From the NCBI RefSeq assembly GCF_014203365.1, contig NZ_JACHIS010000001.1, positions 2,356,001 through 2,420,000 on the forward strand: a DNA stretch of 64,000 bases, read 5' to 3'. Position 1 is the stretch's first letter; every line of letters begins with the position of its first letter. This document shows, in pieces, positions 36,123 to 44,843 of the stretch. The stretch comes from Actinoalloteichus hymeniacidonis (GTDB taxonomy: Bacteria > Actinomycetota > Actinomycetes > Mycobacteriales > Pseudonocardiaceae). The notes below the pieces were generated by a model. That model was not told the DNA's origin, ran no database searches, and saw only the letters and a program-made list of their open reading frames with translations. A program made the translations under genes and the position numbers.

Positions 36123-37256
36123 CTAGCCCGTCGTCTCGTACACCGCCTCGACCAGGGAACTCGTCCTCGGGTCCATGCCGGGCGGCCCGGGCACCAATCG
36201 GCTTGTCGTGTAACCGAAGGAGAGTCGACGATCCGGATCGGCGAAAGCCGAGATGCCGCCGGAGCCGCCATGGCCGAAGGTACGGGTCCCGGGCGGTGCG
36301 CCCACCGGCGGCGACACGTCGAATCCCCGGCCGAAGAGTTGGGTGACGGTCACCGCGGGGCTCGACAGCACCAGGTCGGTGCCCTCGGTCTCCGGTGTGA
36401 GGATGTCCTCGACGGTCGCCGAGGTGAACTCGTCCAGCAGCAGGCGGTAGAGCCGGGAAAGACCGCGTCCGTTGGCGACGCCACCCGAGGCCCCGACCTC
36501 GGCGGCGCGGTAACGGCGATCGGTGGCCGCCGCGACGATGTCCTCGGGCAGCATGCCACCGAGGGTGAACGCGTCGAGGTGGTGCGGACCGAAGTAGGAC
36601 GACAGGTCGAGCTGGGCGGGATCGGTCCCCGGCGGCAACGCGGGATCGTCGGCCACCGACGGCACGACCCTCGGCTCCTGATCCTGCGGCAGGCCGATCC
36701 AGAACTCCGCGCCCGCAGGCTGCGCAAGCTCCTCTCGGAAGAACGTCCCCAGCGAGCGGCCGTCCACCAACCGCACCAGTTCGCCCACCAGCCAACCGAA
36801 GCTCTGGGCGTGATACCCGTAGGCGGTCCCGGGTTCCCACGCCGGAGTCTGTGCGGCCAGCGTGGCGGCGACGAGGTCCCATTCGGCGAGCGCGTCCATC
36901 GTCAGCTGCTCGCGCGGCGTCAGCACCCCCGCCCGGTGACTCAACAGCCATCGGACCAGGGTCGACTCCTTGCCTCGGACGCCATAGGCGGGCCAGTACT
37001 CGGCCACCCGGGCATCGAGTTGCAGCAGTCCACGTTGGACGAGCAGGTTCGCGCAGGCGGCGGTGGCACCCTTGGTCGCGGAGAAGACCACCTCGAGTGC
37101 CTCGGGCAGCCCGCTCCACAGGTCGACCACCATCTCGCCGTCGACATGCACGCAACACTGCGCGGTCTCGGTACCGTCATCGGACAGCGAACGCTCGAAG
37201 GCCTCGGCCACGCGTTGGTAGCCGGCAACGACTGTTCCATCGGCAGAAGGCGACAT
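36123..37256 (-). CDS. Beta-lactamase-fold serine hydrolase (EstB/class C type)
   Basis: The 377-aa protein has the penicillin-binding/beta-lactamase fold: SxxK in VVFSATKGATAAC, a Tyr in GYHAQSFGWLVGEL at the YxN position (N replaced) and HGG in RTFGHGGSGGISAF. Together with DLWSGLP this marks family VIII esterases such as EstB, which cut esters rather than beta-lactams. There is no signal peptide. ATG 37286 is an alternative start. It lies upstream of the LLM gene on the same strand. Confidence 0.87.
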   Translation of the reverse strand: MSPSADGTVVAGYQRVAEAFERSLSDDGTETAQCCVHVDGEMVVDLWSGLPEALEVVFSATKGATAACANLLVQRGLLQLDARVAEYWPAYGVRGKESTLVRWLLSHRAGVLTPREQLTMDALAEWDLVAATLAAQTPAWEPGTAYGYHAQSFGWLVGELVRLVDGRSLGTFFREELAQPAGAEFWIGLPQDQEPRVVPSVADDPALPPGTDPAQLDLSSYFGPHHLDAFTLGGMLPEDIVAAATDRRYRAAEVGASGGVANGRGLSRLYRLLLDEFTSATVEDILTPETEGTDLVLSSPAVTVTQLFGRGFDVSPPVGAPPGTRTFGHGGSGGISAFADPDRRLSFGYTTSRLVPGPPGMDPRTSSLVEAVYETTG

Positions 37257-37286
37257 CGCGCCATTTTGGCAGGTAGGCGCCCTCAT

Positions 37287-37579
37287 TCCGGTGCGACGCG
37301 GCGAGTGGGAGTGTCGCGGTGACGGCGTTTTCAGCGAACGTGTTCGGACCGAATCGAGCGCTGGGCGCGTTCGTGAAAATGGTTCGTGCGTGGCGCTTCG
37401 GCGGGGGTTGTTCGGCGGTGTGTTTCGCCGCCGGGCCCGGTATCGCGGTGCTCCAGGTTGCTTAGGGAAGGCAAGCGTCGTGCGACACGCCGGGGCTCAC
37501 CCAAGTTGACGCCGGGTGTGTCTGACACGGCTCGATAACTTCGAGGCCCCGCGTAATACGATGTGCCTGTTGAACCAGG
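37287..37579. other. Probable CRISPR leader region
   Basis: Nearly 300 bases upstream of the first well-kept repeat without a credible gene. Since repeats decay toward the right end of the array, the leader and promoter should be here. Confidence 0.5.
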
Positions 37580-38348
37580 GTGGCACCGGCCCTTTTGGGC
37601 CGGTGAGGATCGCAACGACCAGGCAGCGGTTAACAAGCTCATCTCGGACCGGCGTGGCACCGGCCCTTTTGGGCCGGTGAGGATCGCAACTCGTAATGCT
37701 GGTCTCGCCCCTGCCTGTGACGGAAGGGGTGGCACCGGCCCTTTTGGGCCGGTGAGGATCGCAACCTCGGAGGCTTGCAGAGCCTCATAGGCGAGACCAA
37801 GGTGGCACCGGCCCTTTTGGGCCGGTGAGGATCGCAACGCCAACACCATCTGGCGCACGAGCACAAGAACCCAGTGGCACCGGCCCTTTTGGGCCGGTGA
37901 GGATCGCAACCACCCCAACCCCGGGGCCGCGCCCGAGGGCACGACGGTGGCACCGGCCCTTTTGGGCCGGTGAGGATCGCAACCACGGAAGCCGTAGGTG
38001 CGCGGTGCGCACCAGGCCCGTGGCACCGGCCCTTTTGGGCCGGTGAGGATCGCAACCGGAGCCCGAACCGGAGTCGCTGGAAGTCCTTCCTGTGGCACCG
38101 GCCCTTTTGGGCCGGTGAGGATCGCAACTCCACCGCGACGAACTTCGACCTCCACAAGCCGCGTAGGTGGCACCGGCCCTTTCGGGCCGGTGAGGATCGC
38201 AACAATCCAGACCACGCGGTAGGGCATCCCATGCTTGGGTGGCATCGGCCCTTTCGGGCCGGTGAGGATCGCAACACGAGTGTCGTCTGGCGAATCGTGG
38301 TCGGGCACCCCGTGGCATCGGCCCTTTTGGGCCGGTGAGGATCGCAAC
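37580..38348 (+). CRISPR. CRISPR array: 11 repeats of 37 nt, 10 spacers
   Basis: Repeats start at 37580, 37654, 37729, 37802, 37874, 37947, 38020, 38092, 38167, 38239 and 38312. Each begins GTGGCACCGG and ends GAGGATCGCAAC. The middle forms a 9-base stem (CACCGGCCC/GGGCCGGTG) with a TTTT loop. Spacers are 35-38 bases and all differ. Repeats 9 to 11 carry substitutions (TTTC loop and/or GGCATC), so the trailer is on the right and transcription is probably on the plus strand, which also fits the 3' GCAAC end. I cannot assign the type. No cas gene lies in the window. Confidence 0.97.
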
Positions 38349-38632
38349 GGCGACCGCTCGCGGCTGGGACCCCGGCGGTGGTGCACGATGGCGATCTGCG
38401 GCGCCGGTTATCGGCGCCGCCAGGCCGCGAGCAGTCCGCCCTGACAGCGGAGTGAGCGGCATGTCTTTGATGCCATGCGATTGCTGAGATATTCCGCCCT
38501 CGCGGCGCGTTCCCACGATGCGGCCTTCGTTGACCGGTTCGCCGCGCCGCGCTTAGCGTCGATCGCGAGGTTCGAGGGCCCGCATCGTCGATCGCGGCGG
38601 GCCGCCGATCGAGAAGATCTAGGTGCGTGCCG

Positions 38633-39556
38633 ATGGTTGACGTCTCGTTGGATCTGCTTCAGCTTCGCACCTTCGTCGCCATCGAGGACTGCGGAGGTTT
38701 CGGCCGCGCGGCCTCGGTGCTGCGCATCAGCCAACCCACGGTGAGCCAGCATGTCCGGCAACTGGAACGACGATTACGCCAGACCCTGGTGGAGAAGGAC
38801 GGCAGGCGAGCCCGGTTCACCGCAGCGGGCGAGCGGCTCCTCGTCGAGGCAAGACGGATCATGGCCGTGCACGACGAGGCACTGAACAGGCTGACCTCGG
38901 ACACCCGCACCGGCCTGGTCATCGGCTCCGCCGAGACCGCCGCCGAACAGGTGCTGCCCGAACTCCTCTCCTCGCTGCGCGACGCCTATCCAGGACGGCC
39001 GGTCCGATTCCATCTCGATCGATCGACGCAACTGATCGACTCGGTGGACCGGGGCCTCGTCGACCTGGCCGTCATTCTCGGTTTCCCCGGCGACATCCCT
39101 GGTCGGCTGGTCGGAAACCTTCCGCTGCGCTGGTACGCCGCTCCCGGCTGGCAGCCGCCTGCACGTAGCGATCCCTGGCCGTTGGTGGCCTATCGGGAGC
39201 CCTGCGGGATGCGCCAACGCGCCCTGCAACGACTCGGTGAAGCCGACCGCACCGTGGACGTGGTAGCCGAGTCGACCAGTGTGGAGGGCGTGATCGCCGC
39301 GGTGCGGGCCGGTCTCGGCGTGGCGGTGCTGCCCAGTGCCGGGCGGGCCCCATCGGGCCTGACACGGCTGGGCGGACTGCCCGATCTCGGCAGCATCGGC
39401 GTCCATCTCGCGACCCGCCGAGGATTGGATCTGAACCTGGAGACCGCCGCCCTGGACGTGTTGGAGAGTTTCTTCGGCTCCCTCGACATCCCATGGTCGG
39501 CAGGCTCCGGCCGAGCCCTGCCCGCGCCGCGCAGCCCTGAGATCACCACTCCCTGA
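38633..39556 (+). CDS. LysR-family transcriptional regulator
   Basis: ATG 38633 has AGG nine bases ahead; GTG 38627 is an alternative. The 307-aa protein has the LysR helix-turn-helix (LQLRTFVAIEDCGGFGRAASVLRISQPTVSQHVRQLERRL) and an effector domain (LVIGSAETAAEQVLPELLSSL, VRAGLGVAVLPSAG). Its target is unclear. The hydrolase gene 340 bases downstream in the same direction is one possibility. Confidence 0.88.
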   Translation: MVDVSLDLLQLRTFVAIEDCGGFGRAASVLRISQPTVSQHVRQLERRLRQTLVEKDGRRARFTAAGERLLVEARRIMAVHDEALNRLTSDTRTGLVIGSAETAAEQVLPELLSSLRDAYPGRPVRFHLDRSTQLIDSVDRGLVDLAVILGFPGDIPGRLVGNLPLRWYAAPGWQPPARSDPWPLVAYREPCGMRQRALQRLGEADRTVDVVAESTSVEGVIAAVRAGLGVAVLPSAGRAPSGLTRLGGLPDLGSIGVHLATRRGLDLNLETAALDVLESFFGSLDIPWSAGSGRALPAPRSPEITTP

Positions 39557-39899
39557 TCACGCCGCACCGATGCGGTTTCGGGATCGACCATTCGAAATCC
39601 CGATGAATCGGTCGCGAAATTCATCATTGGACGCGCCCACGGTTCCTCGTCGAAGCTGCGAAGGCGACAGCGAGATCGCCGTTGGAACGGCTCGGCGACG
39701 CGCGTTCGAGGAATCCGCCGGATCGACGACGAGGTCGAACACCCCGGTTGTCCATGGCACCGCCCGATCGGCGACCCGACCCGCCGCGAAGCGGTGTCCG
39801 CACCGCCGCAGGCCGCGTGACCGGCCCGGCCACCGCCGATGCGAAATGGGGCCGAGCAGCCGTACCCGTTGCACCCGAGCCGAGATGAAGGAGACCCGC
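39557..39899. other. Intergenic with a small hairpin
   Basis: About 340 bases between the LysR and hydrolase genes. At 39578-39603 TCGGGAT and ATCCCGA form a 7-base stem with a 12-base loop, a possible terminator for the LysR gene. No gene seen. Confidence 0.4.
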
Positions 39900-40667
39900 G
39901 TGACGATCGCCGAAGCCGCCCCGCTCACCGCGACCTGGCCGGAACCCACGGGCATCGCCCTCCGTGGCACCGTGATCATCGTTCCCGGACGAGGCGAACA
40001 CCCCGGCGTGTACGAACGGTTCGGACGACGGATCAGCGCCGACGGCTACCGAGTGTGGGCCGTCGCCGATCCGACCGTGGACGCCGATCGGGCGACCCGA
40101 CAGCTGGACACCCTGATCGCGAACGACGCCCTGCCCCGACCATTGGTGTTGGTCGGCTCCGACACCGGTGCGTTGTTCGCCGCCGCCTCGCTCGCCGACC
40201 GCACCGCGCCGGGTGCGACCTCGATATCGGGACTGGTCCTGGCAGGCCTGCCTAGCCGGGCGGAGTACTGGGCCGATACGGCCGACTGGCAGGACGAACT
40301 CGACGCCAGGACGGGATGTCCGACCCACCAGGGAGTACTCGACCTCGACCCCTCGGTGCGGCGTGGCGCGCTCGGCCGCCGCGCCCCCGCCGAGTGGTTC
40401 GACCGGGCCGACCCGGCGTCGATCACGGTGCCGATCCTGGGGCTGCACGGCGAATCCGACATGATCAGCCCCTTCGCCGGAGTGCGCGGCTGGTATGACG
40501 CGGCGCCGCATGCCGACCTGGTGGGACTGGTGGGCGGCAGGCATGACGCGCTCAACGACCAGACCCATCGCAGTGCCGCCGCGACCACCGTGCTGTTCCT
40601 GGAGCGCTTGCGACTCGGTTCGGAGCTGCCGGTGATCGCCCGGCCCGCCTCGGCGGTCGCCGAATGA
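39900..40667 (+). CDS. Alpha/beta hydrolase with Asp at the nucleophile elbow
   Basis: GTG 39900 follows AAGGAG by six bases. The 255-aa protein has the fold (VIIVPGRGEHPGVYERFG, PILGLHGESDMISPF, GGRHDALND) and resembles lysophospholipase-like hydrolases. The elbow reads LVLVGSDTGALFAA: the usual G-x-S-x-G is GSDTG, with Asp in the nucleophile place as in dehalogenases and epoxide hydrolases. If the alignment is right, this is not a normal esterase. It overlaps the following small ORF by four bases (ATGA). Confidence 0.78.
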   Translation: MTIAEAAPLTATWPEPTGIALRGTVIIVPGRGEHPGVYERFGRRISADGYRVWAVADPTVDADRATRQLDTLIANDALPRPLVLVGSDTGALFAAASLADRTAPGATSISGLVLAGLPSRAEYWADTADWQDELDARTGCPTHQGVLDLDPSVRRGALGRRAPAEWFDRADPASITVPILGLHGESDMISPFAGVRGWYDAAPHADLVGLVGGRHDALNDQTHRSAAATTVLFLERLRLGSELPVIARPASAVAE

Positions 40668-40903
40668 GCCACGACGTGGTGATCGGGCGCGGCCCTGGCC
40701 CCGCCGAGTCGCTGCCGGGACCGGACGGTAAAACGCCTGCACGCCGAGTCGCGGCCGGGTACGAACCCGCGGATATCTCGTCGGTAAACGTCGAGGCCGA
40801 GTCCACCGTGGACATCACCGAGCTGGCGGTCCATCCGCGCCCGGATCGGGCCGCCACCGGCCGATCCACCTGGCAGAGCTACATCCGAGGCGCCTGCCTC
40901 TAA
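40664..40903 (+). CDS. Small protein of unknown function, coupled to the hydrolase gene
   Basis: ATG 40664 lies in an ATGA overlap with the hydrolase stop, the usual sign of translational coupling. The 79 codons have about 80 percent G/C at third positions. I do not recognise the protein (MSHDVVIGRGPGPAESL ... TWQSYIRGACL). It may be a fragment of a longer gene or a small accessory protein. Confidence 0.5.
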   Translation: MSHDVVIGRGPGPAESLPGPDGKTPARRVAAGYEPADISSVNVEAESTVDITELAVHPRPDRAATGRSTWQSYIRGACL

Positions 40904-41110
40904 TCAGACGTGCTCGACGGCGGGATGGTGTTGCTCGCCCGACTCCACTGCGTCGGCGTGCTCGAACGCCGCTGGCTGCGCGAGGGGACGCGGCGAGGAC
41001 GTGCCCGACCAGCCGAACCGAGTGAAGCGGTCTTCGACCCACGATCGATCTCGAATGCGGGCGAGGCGGTGTGAGGCCAGCACCCGCTCGATTCCCTGCA
41101 CACCGGTCAC
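40904..41110 (-). CDS. Small protein of unknown function, coupled to the XRE-cupin gene
   Basis: A GTG at 41110 overlaps the stop of the XRE-cupin regulator by three bases and starts a 68-codon frame with about 80 percent G/C at third positions. The protein (VLASHRLARIRDRSWVED and FTRFGWSG among its features) is not recognised. It converges with the small ORF at 40664-40903, the two stops being almost adjacent. Probably real but short. Confidence 0.45.
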   Translation of the reverse strand: MTGVQGIERVLASHRLARIRDRSWVEDRFTRFGWSGTSSPRPLAQPAAFEHADAVESGEQHHPAVEHV

Positions 41111-41697
41111 GACGAGGGATTCGCCTGCACATGCGCACGAATGCCCTGCAGACCGAACAGGATGAGCAGCTCGACCGCGCCGCCGTCGGCGGTGCCCAAC
41201 CAGTGCGGCAAGGACGTGTCGAACTCGGCAGCCTCACCGGGAGACAAGGTCAAGTCGCGTTCGCCGAGCACCAGCCGTAGCCGCCCGTTGAGGACATACA
41301 GCCACTCGAAGCCGTCATGAGTCTGTGGCGTCGGTTCGAGCGGCTTCTCCCGCGCCGGGATGATCATCTTGAACGCCTGTGTCCCACCGGGCCGCCGGGA
41401 CAGCGGAACGAAGACCATGCCGAATCGGCCGATCGGCTTCAGATGGATTCGTGGGTCACCGGTGCGTGGGGCACCGACAAGGTCGTCGAGTGGGATGTCG
41501 TAGGTGCGGGACAGCGGCAGCAGCAACTCCAGGGTGGCGCGCCGTTGCCCGCTCTCGAGTCGGGACAGGGTGCTCTCCGAGACGCCGGTTCTCGTGGCGA
41601 CGTCGGCGAGGGTGAAGCCTCGGTCGCGTCGTAGCGCCCGCAGTCGAGGTCCGACCACTCCGAGCACATCTTCCGTTTCCTGGTCCACGAGTCCCAT
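41107..41697 (-). CDS. XRE-family regulator with cupin domain
   Basis: ATG 41697 gives 196 aa. Residues about 14-70 are the helix-turn-helix (LRALRRDRGFTLADVATRTGVSESTLSRLESGQ). Residues about 110-185 are a cupin_2 barrel (THDGFEWLYVLNGRLRLVLGE, LSPGEAAEFDTSLPHWLG). Such proteins bind a small ligand in the cupin and repress nearby genes. It is divergent from the lipoprotein epoxide hydrolase (198 bases apart), which is the probable target. Confidence 0.9.
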   Translation of the reverse strand: MGLVDQETEDVLGVVGPRLRALRRDRGFTLADVATRTGVSESTLSRLESGQRRATLELLLPLSRTYDIPLDDLVGAPRTGDPRIHLKPIGRFGMVFVPLSRRPGGTQAFKMIIPAREKPLEPTPQTHDGFEWLYVLNGRLRLVLGERDLTLSPGEAAEFDTSLPHWLGTADGGAVELLILFGLQGIRAHVQANPSS

Positions 41698-41727
41698 CTT
41701 GCCGAAACCGCAAGATCGCGTGCCAGG

Positions 41728-41750
41728 CAGTGTGGGCGCCGGCAACACTG
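41728..41750. promoter_or_regulatory. Candidate operator CAGTGT-N11-ACACTG
   Basis: A perfect 6-base inverted repeat with an 11-base spacer lies 31 bases before the XRE-cupin start, in the divergent promoter region. Confidence 0.4.
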
Positions 41751-41895
41751 GGCTGCGTTGCGATCGCGCGCGATGCGCAGCGTCGAGACCGCGCCCTCTC
41801 TCGACCCGTTCGGGCGGACCCACGGCCGAGTCCGCGCGGATTCGTCGTCGATGCGAACGGGTACCGACCGCCTTCCTTCCACGATAGGGACCAAG

Positions 41896-42924
41896 ATGAT
41901 CACCGAATCATGCCCGTCAACACGCCGTTTCGACCGTTCCACTCGGATGGCGGCGACCTTGCCGCTCGCGGTCCTACTCACGTTCGGCGCTGCAGCCTGC
42001 GCCACGCCTGCCGTCGAGGACATCGCGCCCCACGCCGTCGCCACCCACGACGATCCCGCGTTCGATCACACCTTCCGACACGAGTTCGCCGACGTCGACG
42101 GCGTCCGCATGCACTATGTGACCGGCGGCAGCGGCTCGCCGGTCGTGTTGATCCACGGGTGGCCGCAGACCTGGTACGGCTGGTGGTCGATCATGCCGCA
42201 GCTCGCCGAGCACCACACCGTGTACGCCATCGACCTGCCTGGCTTGGGCGACAGCACCGGCTCGCCGACCGGTTACGACAAGGCGACTCTGGCCCGGTAC
42301 GTCCACACTTTGATCGCTAATCAGTTGGGAGTCGATGACGCCCGCGTCGTCGGTCACGACCTCGGCGCGGCCGTGGCATTCCAGTACGCCGCCCAGTTCC
42401 CCGGGGACACCGTCGCTCTGGGCTATCTCGACCTGCCATTGCCCGGGCCCGCGATCGATGCGGCCACCTATCGCTCGATGAGCTGGCACATCGCCTTTCA
42501 CTCTCAGGAACGGGTCCCCGAGACGGTGGTGGGCGACGATGTCCGCGAATACCTGGAGTTGTTCTATCCCCAGGTCGCCTACGAGGGATCCTCGTTCGGC
42601 GGCACCTCGGATCGGTCCCCGTTCACCCAGGCAGAGATCGATGAGTACGCACGAACCTATGGCAGACCCGAGGTCCTGGCGGGTGGCTTCGAGCTTTACC
42701 GGGCCCTCGACCAAGACGTCAGCGACACCATGGAGGCCGTACCGACGGATGTTCCTACCCTCCTCATGACCGCCGAAGGACAGCTCGAACCGGTCCAGGC
42801 CACTGTGGCGCCGAGGCTGACCAACATCGTGCGTGCGGTGGATGTGCCGAACGCGGGGCACTGGCTTGTCGAGGAGAACCCGGAGTTCGTAACCGACGAG
42901 TTGCTCGATTTCCTCGCAAACTGA
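41896..42924 (+). CDS. Exported epoxide hydrolase-like lipoprotein (Cif-like)
   Basis: ATG 41896 has AGGGA upstream. The 342-aa protein has a signal with lipobox-like end (LPLAVLLTFGAAAC) and an alpha/beta-hydrolase domain: VVLIHGWPQTWYGWW, DLPGLGDSTG, Asp nucleophile in VVGHDLGAAVAF and His in VPNAGHWLVEENP. The lid (SWHIAFHSQERVPETVVG, ARTYGRPEVLAGGFELYRAL) resembles Pseudomonas Cif, a secreted epoxide hydrolase. It probably opens epoxides at the cell surface. The divergent XRE-cupin gene is the likely regulator. Confidence 0.87.
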   Translation: MITESCPSTRRFDRSTRMAATLPLAVLLTFGAAACATPAVEDIAPHAVATHDDPAFDHTFRHEFADVDGVRMHYVTGGSGSPVVLIHGWPQTWYGWWSIMPQLAEHHTVYAIDLPGLGDSTGSPTGYDKATLARYVHTLIANQLGVDDARVVGHDLGAAVAFQYAAQFPGDTVALGYLDLPLPGPAIDAATYRSMSWHIAFHSQERVPETVVGDDVREYLELFYPQVAYEGSSFGGTSDRSPFTQAEIDEYARTYGRPEVLAGGFELYRALDQDVSDTMEAVPTDVPTLLMTAEGQLEPVQATVAPRLTNIVRAVDVPNAGHWLVEENPEFVTDELLDFLAN

Positions 42925-43049
42925 GCGCGGGCTTCACGAGTGCTGCGCGAGCTCCCCGGGGCAGTGCGTGCCGATTGCGGAGTGCACGCGCTGCCGAGCC
43001 CGTCGATCCAGTGCAGGTCGATCGATGCTGGGGTCGATGCTGGGGTGTA

Positions 43050-43781
43050 CTAGGCCGTCCGCTTCTTGAGCCCGCGATAATAGGCCCGTTGGTCGGCGTC
43101 GAGGTGCTCGATCGCGTAGCGCAGCATGGTGCGTGGCATGGCGGCGGCGTGTTGGTCCAAGAACGCGAGCAATCGAGCGGGATCCTTGCGCCCCGCCTCG
43201 CGCACCCATCCGCCCGTGGCCTTGTGGATCAGATCCTCCTCGTCGCGGAGCAGGATCTCCGCGATGGCGAACGTATCGTGCACCTCGTGGTGTCGGAGGA
43301 AATAGCTGGTGCCGACAATCGCGGTACGTCGCTCCCAGATGTTTCTCGAGCGGGCCAGCCGATACAGAACGTCGCGAGATCGGTCGAACAGATAACCGCC
43401 AACCACATAGGGCGCGGCGAGATCGACCAGGTCCCAGTTGTTGATTCGATCGATCCGCGACAGGTACAGCTCGAACAGTTCCCTGCGACGTTGCTCGTCG
43501 GTCTTCTTTCTCCTGGCCTGCTTGTCCATCACGCTGAGTGCACCCGCCCGAACCTCGTGGATCGGGCTCTCCAAGAGCCGTTCGAGCTCGGCGGGCGCTA
43601 GGTCGATGAACTCTTTCGCCAGGGCGAAGACCTGGCCCATCCGCACCCCGATGAACTCATCTCCCTCGCCGTACTCGCCGACGCCGGACTTGAAATAGCG
43701 CTGGATCTTACGCAGTTCCTCCTCTGAACGGTGGCTTTCCAACCGTTCGACGAAACGTGCGGCAGTCAACTCGATCGGCAT
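43050..43781 (-). CDS. AlkD-type DNA alkylation repair glycosylase
   Basis: ATG 43781 is preceded by AGGAGGA. The 243-aa protein is an all-helical HEAT-like AlkD: RKIQRYFKSGVGEYGEGDEFIGVRMGQVF, SPIHEVRAGALSVM, NNWDLVDLAAPYVVG (the conserved NWDxVD), SRNIWERRTAIVGT, DLIHKATGGWVREAG and MPRTMLRYAIEHL. AlkD removes 3-methyl- and 7-methyl-purines and bulky cationic adducts from DNA. It is a single gene. Confidence 0.93.
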   Translation of the reverse strand: MPIELTAARFVERLESHRSEEELRKIQRYFKSGVGEYGEGDEFIGVRMGQVFALAKEFIDLAPAELERLLESPIHEVRAGALSVMDKQARRKKTDEQRRRELFELYLSRIDRINNWDLVDLAAPYVVGGYLFDRSRDVLYRLARSRNIWERRTAIVGTSYFLRHHEVHDTFAIAEILLRDEEDLIHKATGGWVREAGRKDPARLLAFLDQHAAAMPRTMLRYAIEHLDADQRAYYRGLKKRTA

Positions 43782-43861
43782 GCCGTCCTCCTGTCGGCCC
43801 GGTACTCCGCCGATCACAGTCTGCCGTCGACCGCCGACAGAACCTGTGCGGAAGCGCCGAG

Positions 43862-44794
43862 CTAACTCTGATGCCCGTCGACTATCGAGGAGCCACCCTC
43901 CGTCCCCCGCCGCGCGGCGGCTCGTAGGTGATCGGCCAACGCGGTCCGGATCTCCGGCTCGCCGCGTTCCCGAGCACCCCAACACAGCAGGTGGGCGCGG
44001 CGAGCCCAGGAATCGGTCAACTCGCAGACCTCCACGGCGGACTCCGGCGCGACGGATCGGCGAGGCACCACGGCCAGCCCGACACCCGCGACGGCCAACG
44101 CGATCAGCGTGGTCAGATCCGGGACCAGCGTGCGAAAACGGGCTGCGGGAGCGTTCGCCCCGAGGCTCGTCTCGATCCAATGCTGAAGGGAGGAACCGGG
44201 CCCGAGACCGACCAGCGGATGTTCGGCGACTTCCCGATAGGACACGGCGGCCCGGTCCACCAGCACCCCACCGGCCTGGCCGATCGCCACCAAGGAGTCG
44301 TCACCCAACGCCTCGATCGGCAGCTCGTCGCCGATCGCCTCGTGGCTCTGGACGATGCCGAGATCGGCCTCGCCCGCCGCCAGCAAGCGCATGGTCTCGG
44401 GGGTGCGACATTCGCTGACGGTGACGTCGACGTCGGGATGACTGCGCAGAAACGAGACCAGCGCCTGCGGCACGAATCGATGCATCGCCGAACCGCCCGC
44501 CAGGAGCACCAACGGTGCCGCCGAGGGACGTGCATAACTGGCAACCGCGCCTTCCAACAGCGCGGTCTGGGCGAGAACCTCGTGAGCGTGTCGGGCCAAC
44601 GTGCTCCCTGCCGGGGTGGGACGCACGCCTCGTCGACCTCGGACCAGCAGCGTCACCCCGGCGTGATGCTCCAGGGCCCGGACCCGCGCACTGGCCGAGG
44701 GCAGGCTCAGGTGCATCCGGCGGGCCCCTGCGGTGATCGACCCCTCGTCCACCACATGCAGGAACAGCCGTAGGTCGTCCAGGTCGTAGCGCAC
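43862..44794 (-). CDS. LysR-family transcriptional regulator
   Basis: GTG 44794 gives 310 aa with the LysR helix-turn-helix (LRLFLHVVDEGSITAGARRMHLSLPSASARVRALE) and effector domain (VLLAGGSAMHRFVPQALVSFL, VAGVGLAVVPRRSV). It is divergent from a TauE/SafE exporter with only 49 bases between. This is the known arrangement of LysR genes controlling sulfonate/sulfite or organic-acid exporters. Confidence 0.9.
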   Translation of the reverse strand: MRYDLDDLRLFLHVVDEGSITAGARRMHLSLPSASARVRALEHHAGVTLLVRGRRGVRPTPAGSTLARHAHEVLAQTALLEGAVASYARPSAAPLVLLAGGSAMHRFVPQALVSFLRSHPDVDVTVSECRTPETMRLLAAGEADLGIVQSHEAIGDELPIEALGDDSLVAIGQAGGVLVDRAAVSYREVAEHPLVGLGPGSSLQHWIETSLGANAPAARFRTLVPDLTTLIALAVAGVGLAVVPRRSVAPESAVEVCELTDSWARRAHLLCWGARERGEPEIRTALADHLRAAARRGTEGGSSIVDGHQS

Positions 44795-44843
44795 CAGTTC
44801 AGCCTATGGCCCAGCCTTACCCTGACTGCGGAGATCGCGCATT

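Noticed and set aside
37617-38311. Spacers matching other parts of the window (self-targeting)
   Set aside because: By eye I found no spacer copy elsewhere in the window. A search would be needed to exclude partial matches.
37563-38444. Plus-strand frames with repeated GTGPFGPVRIAT
   Set aside because: Same cause: the CRISPR repeat read on the other strand.
37331-38516. Long minus-strand frames with repeated motifs VAILTGPKGPVP and CDPHRPKRAGAT
   Set aside because: They are translations of the CRISPR repeats, whose 72-75-base period often keeps a frame open. They are not genes.
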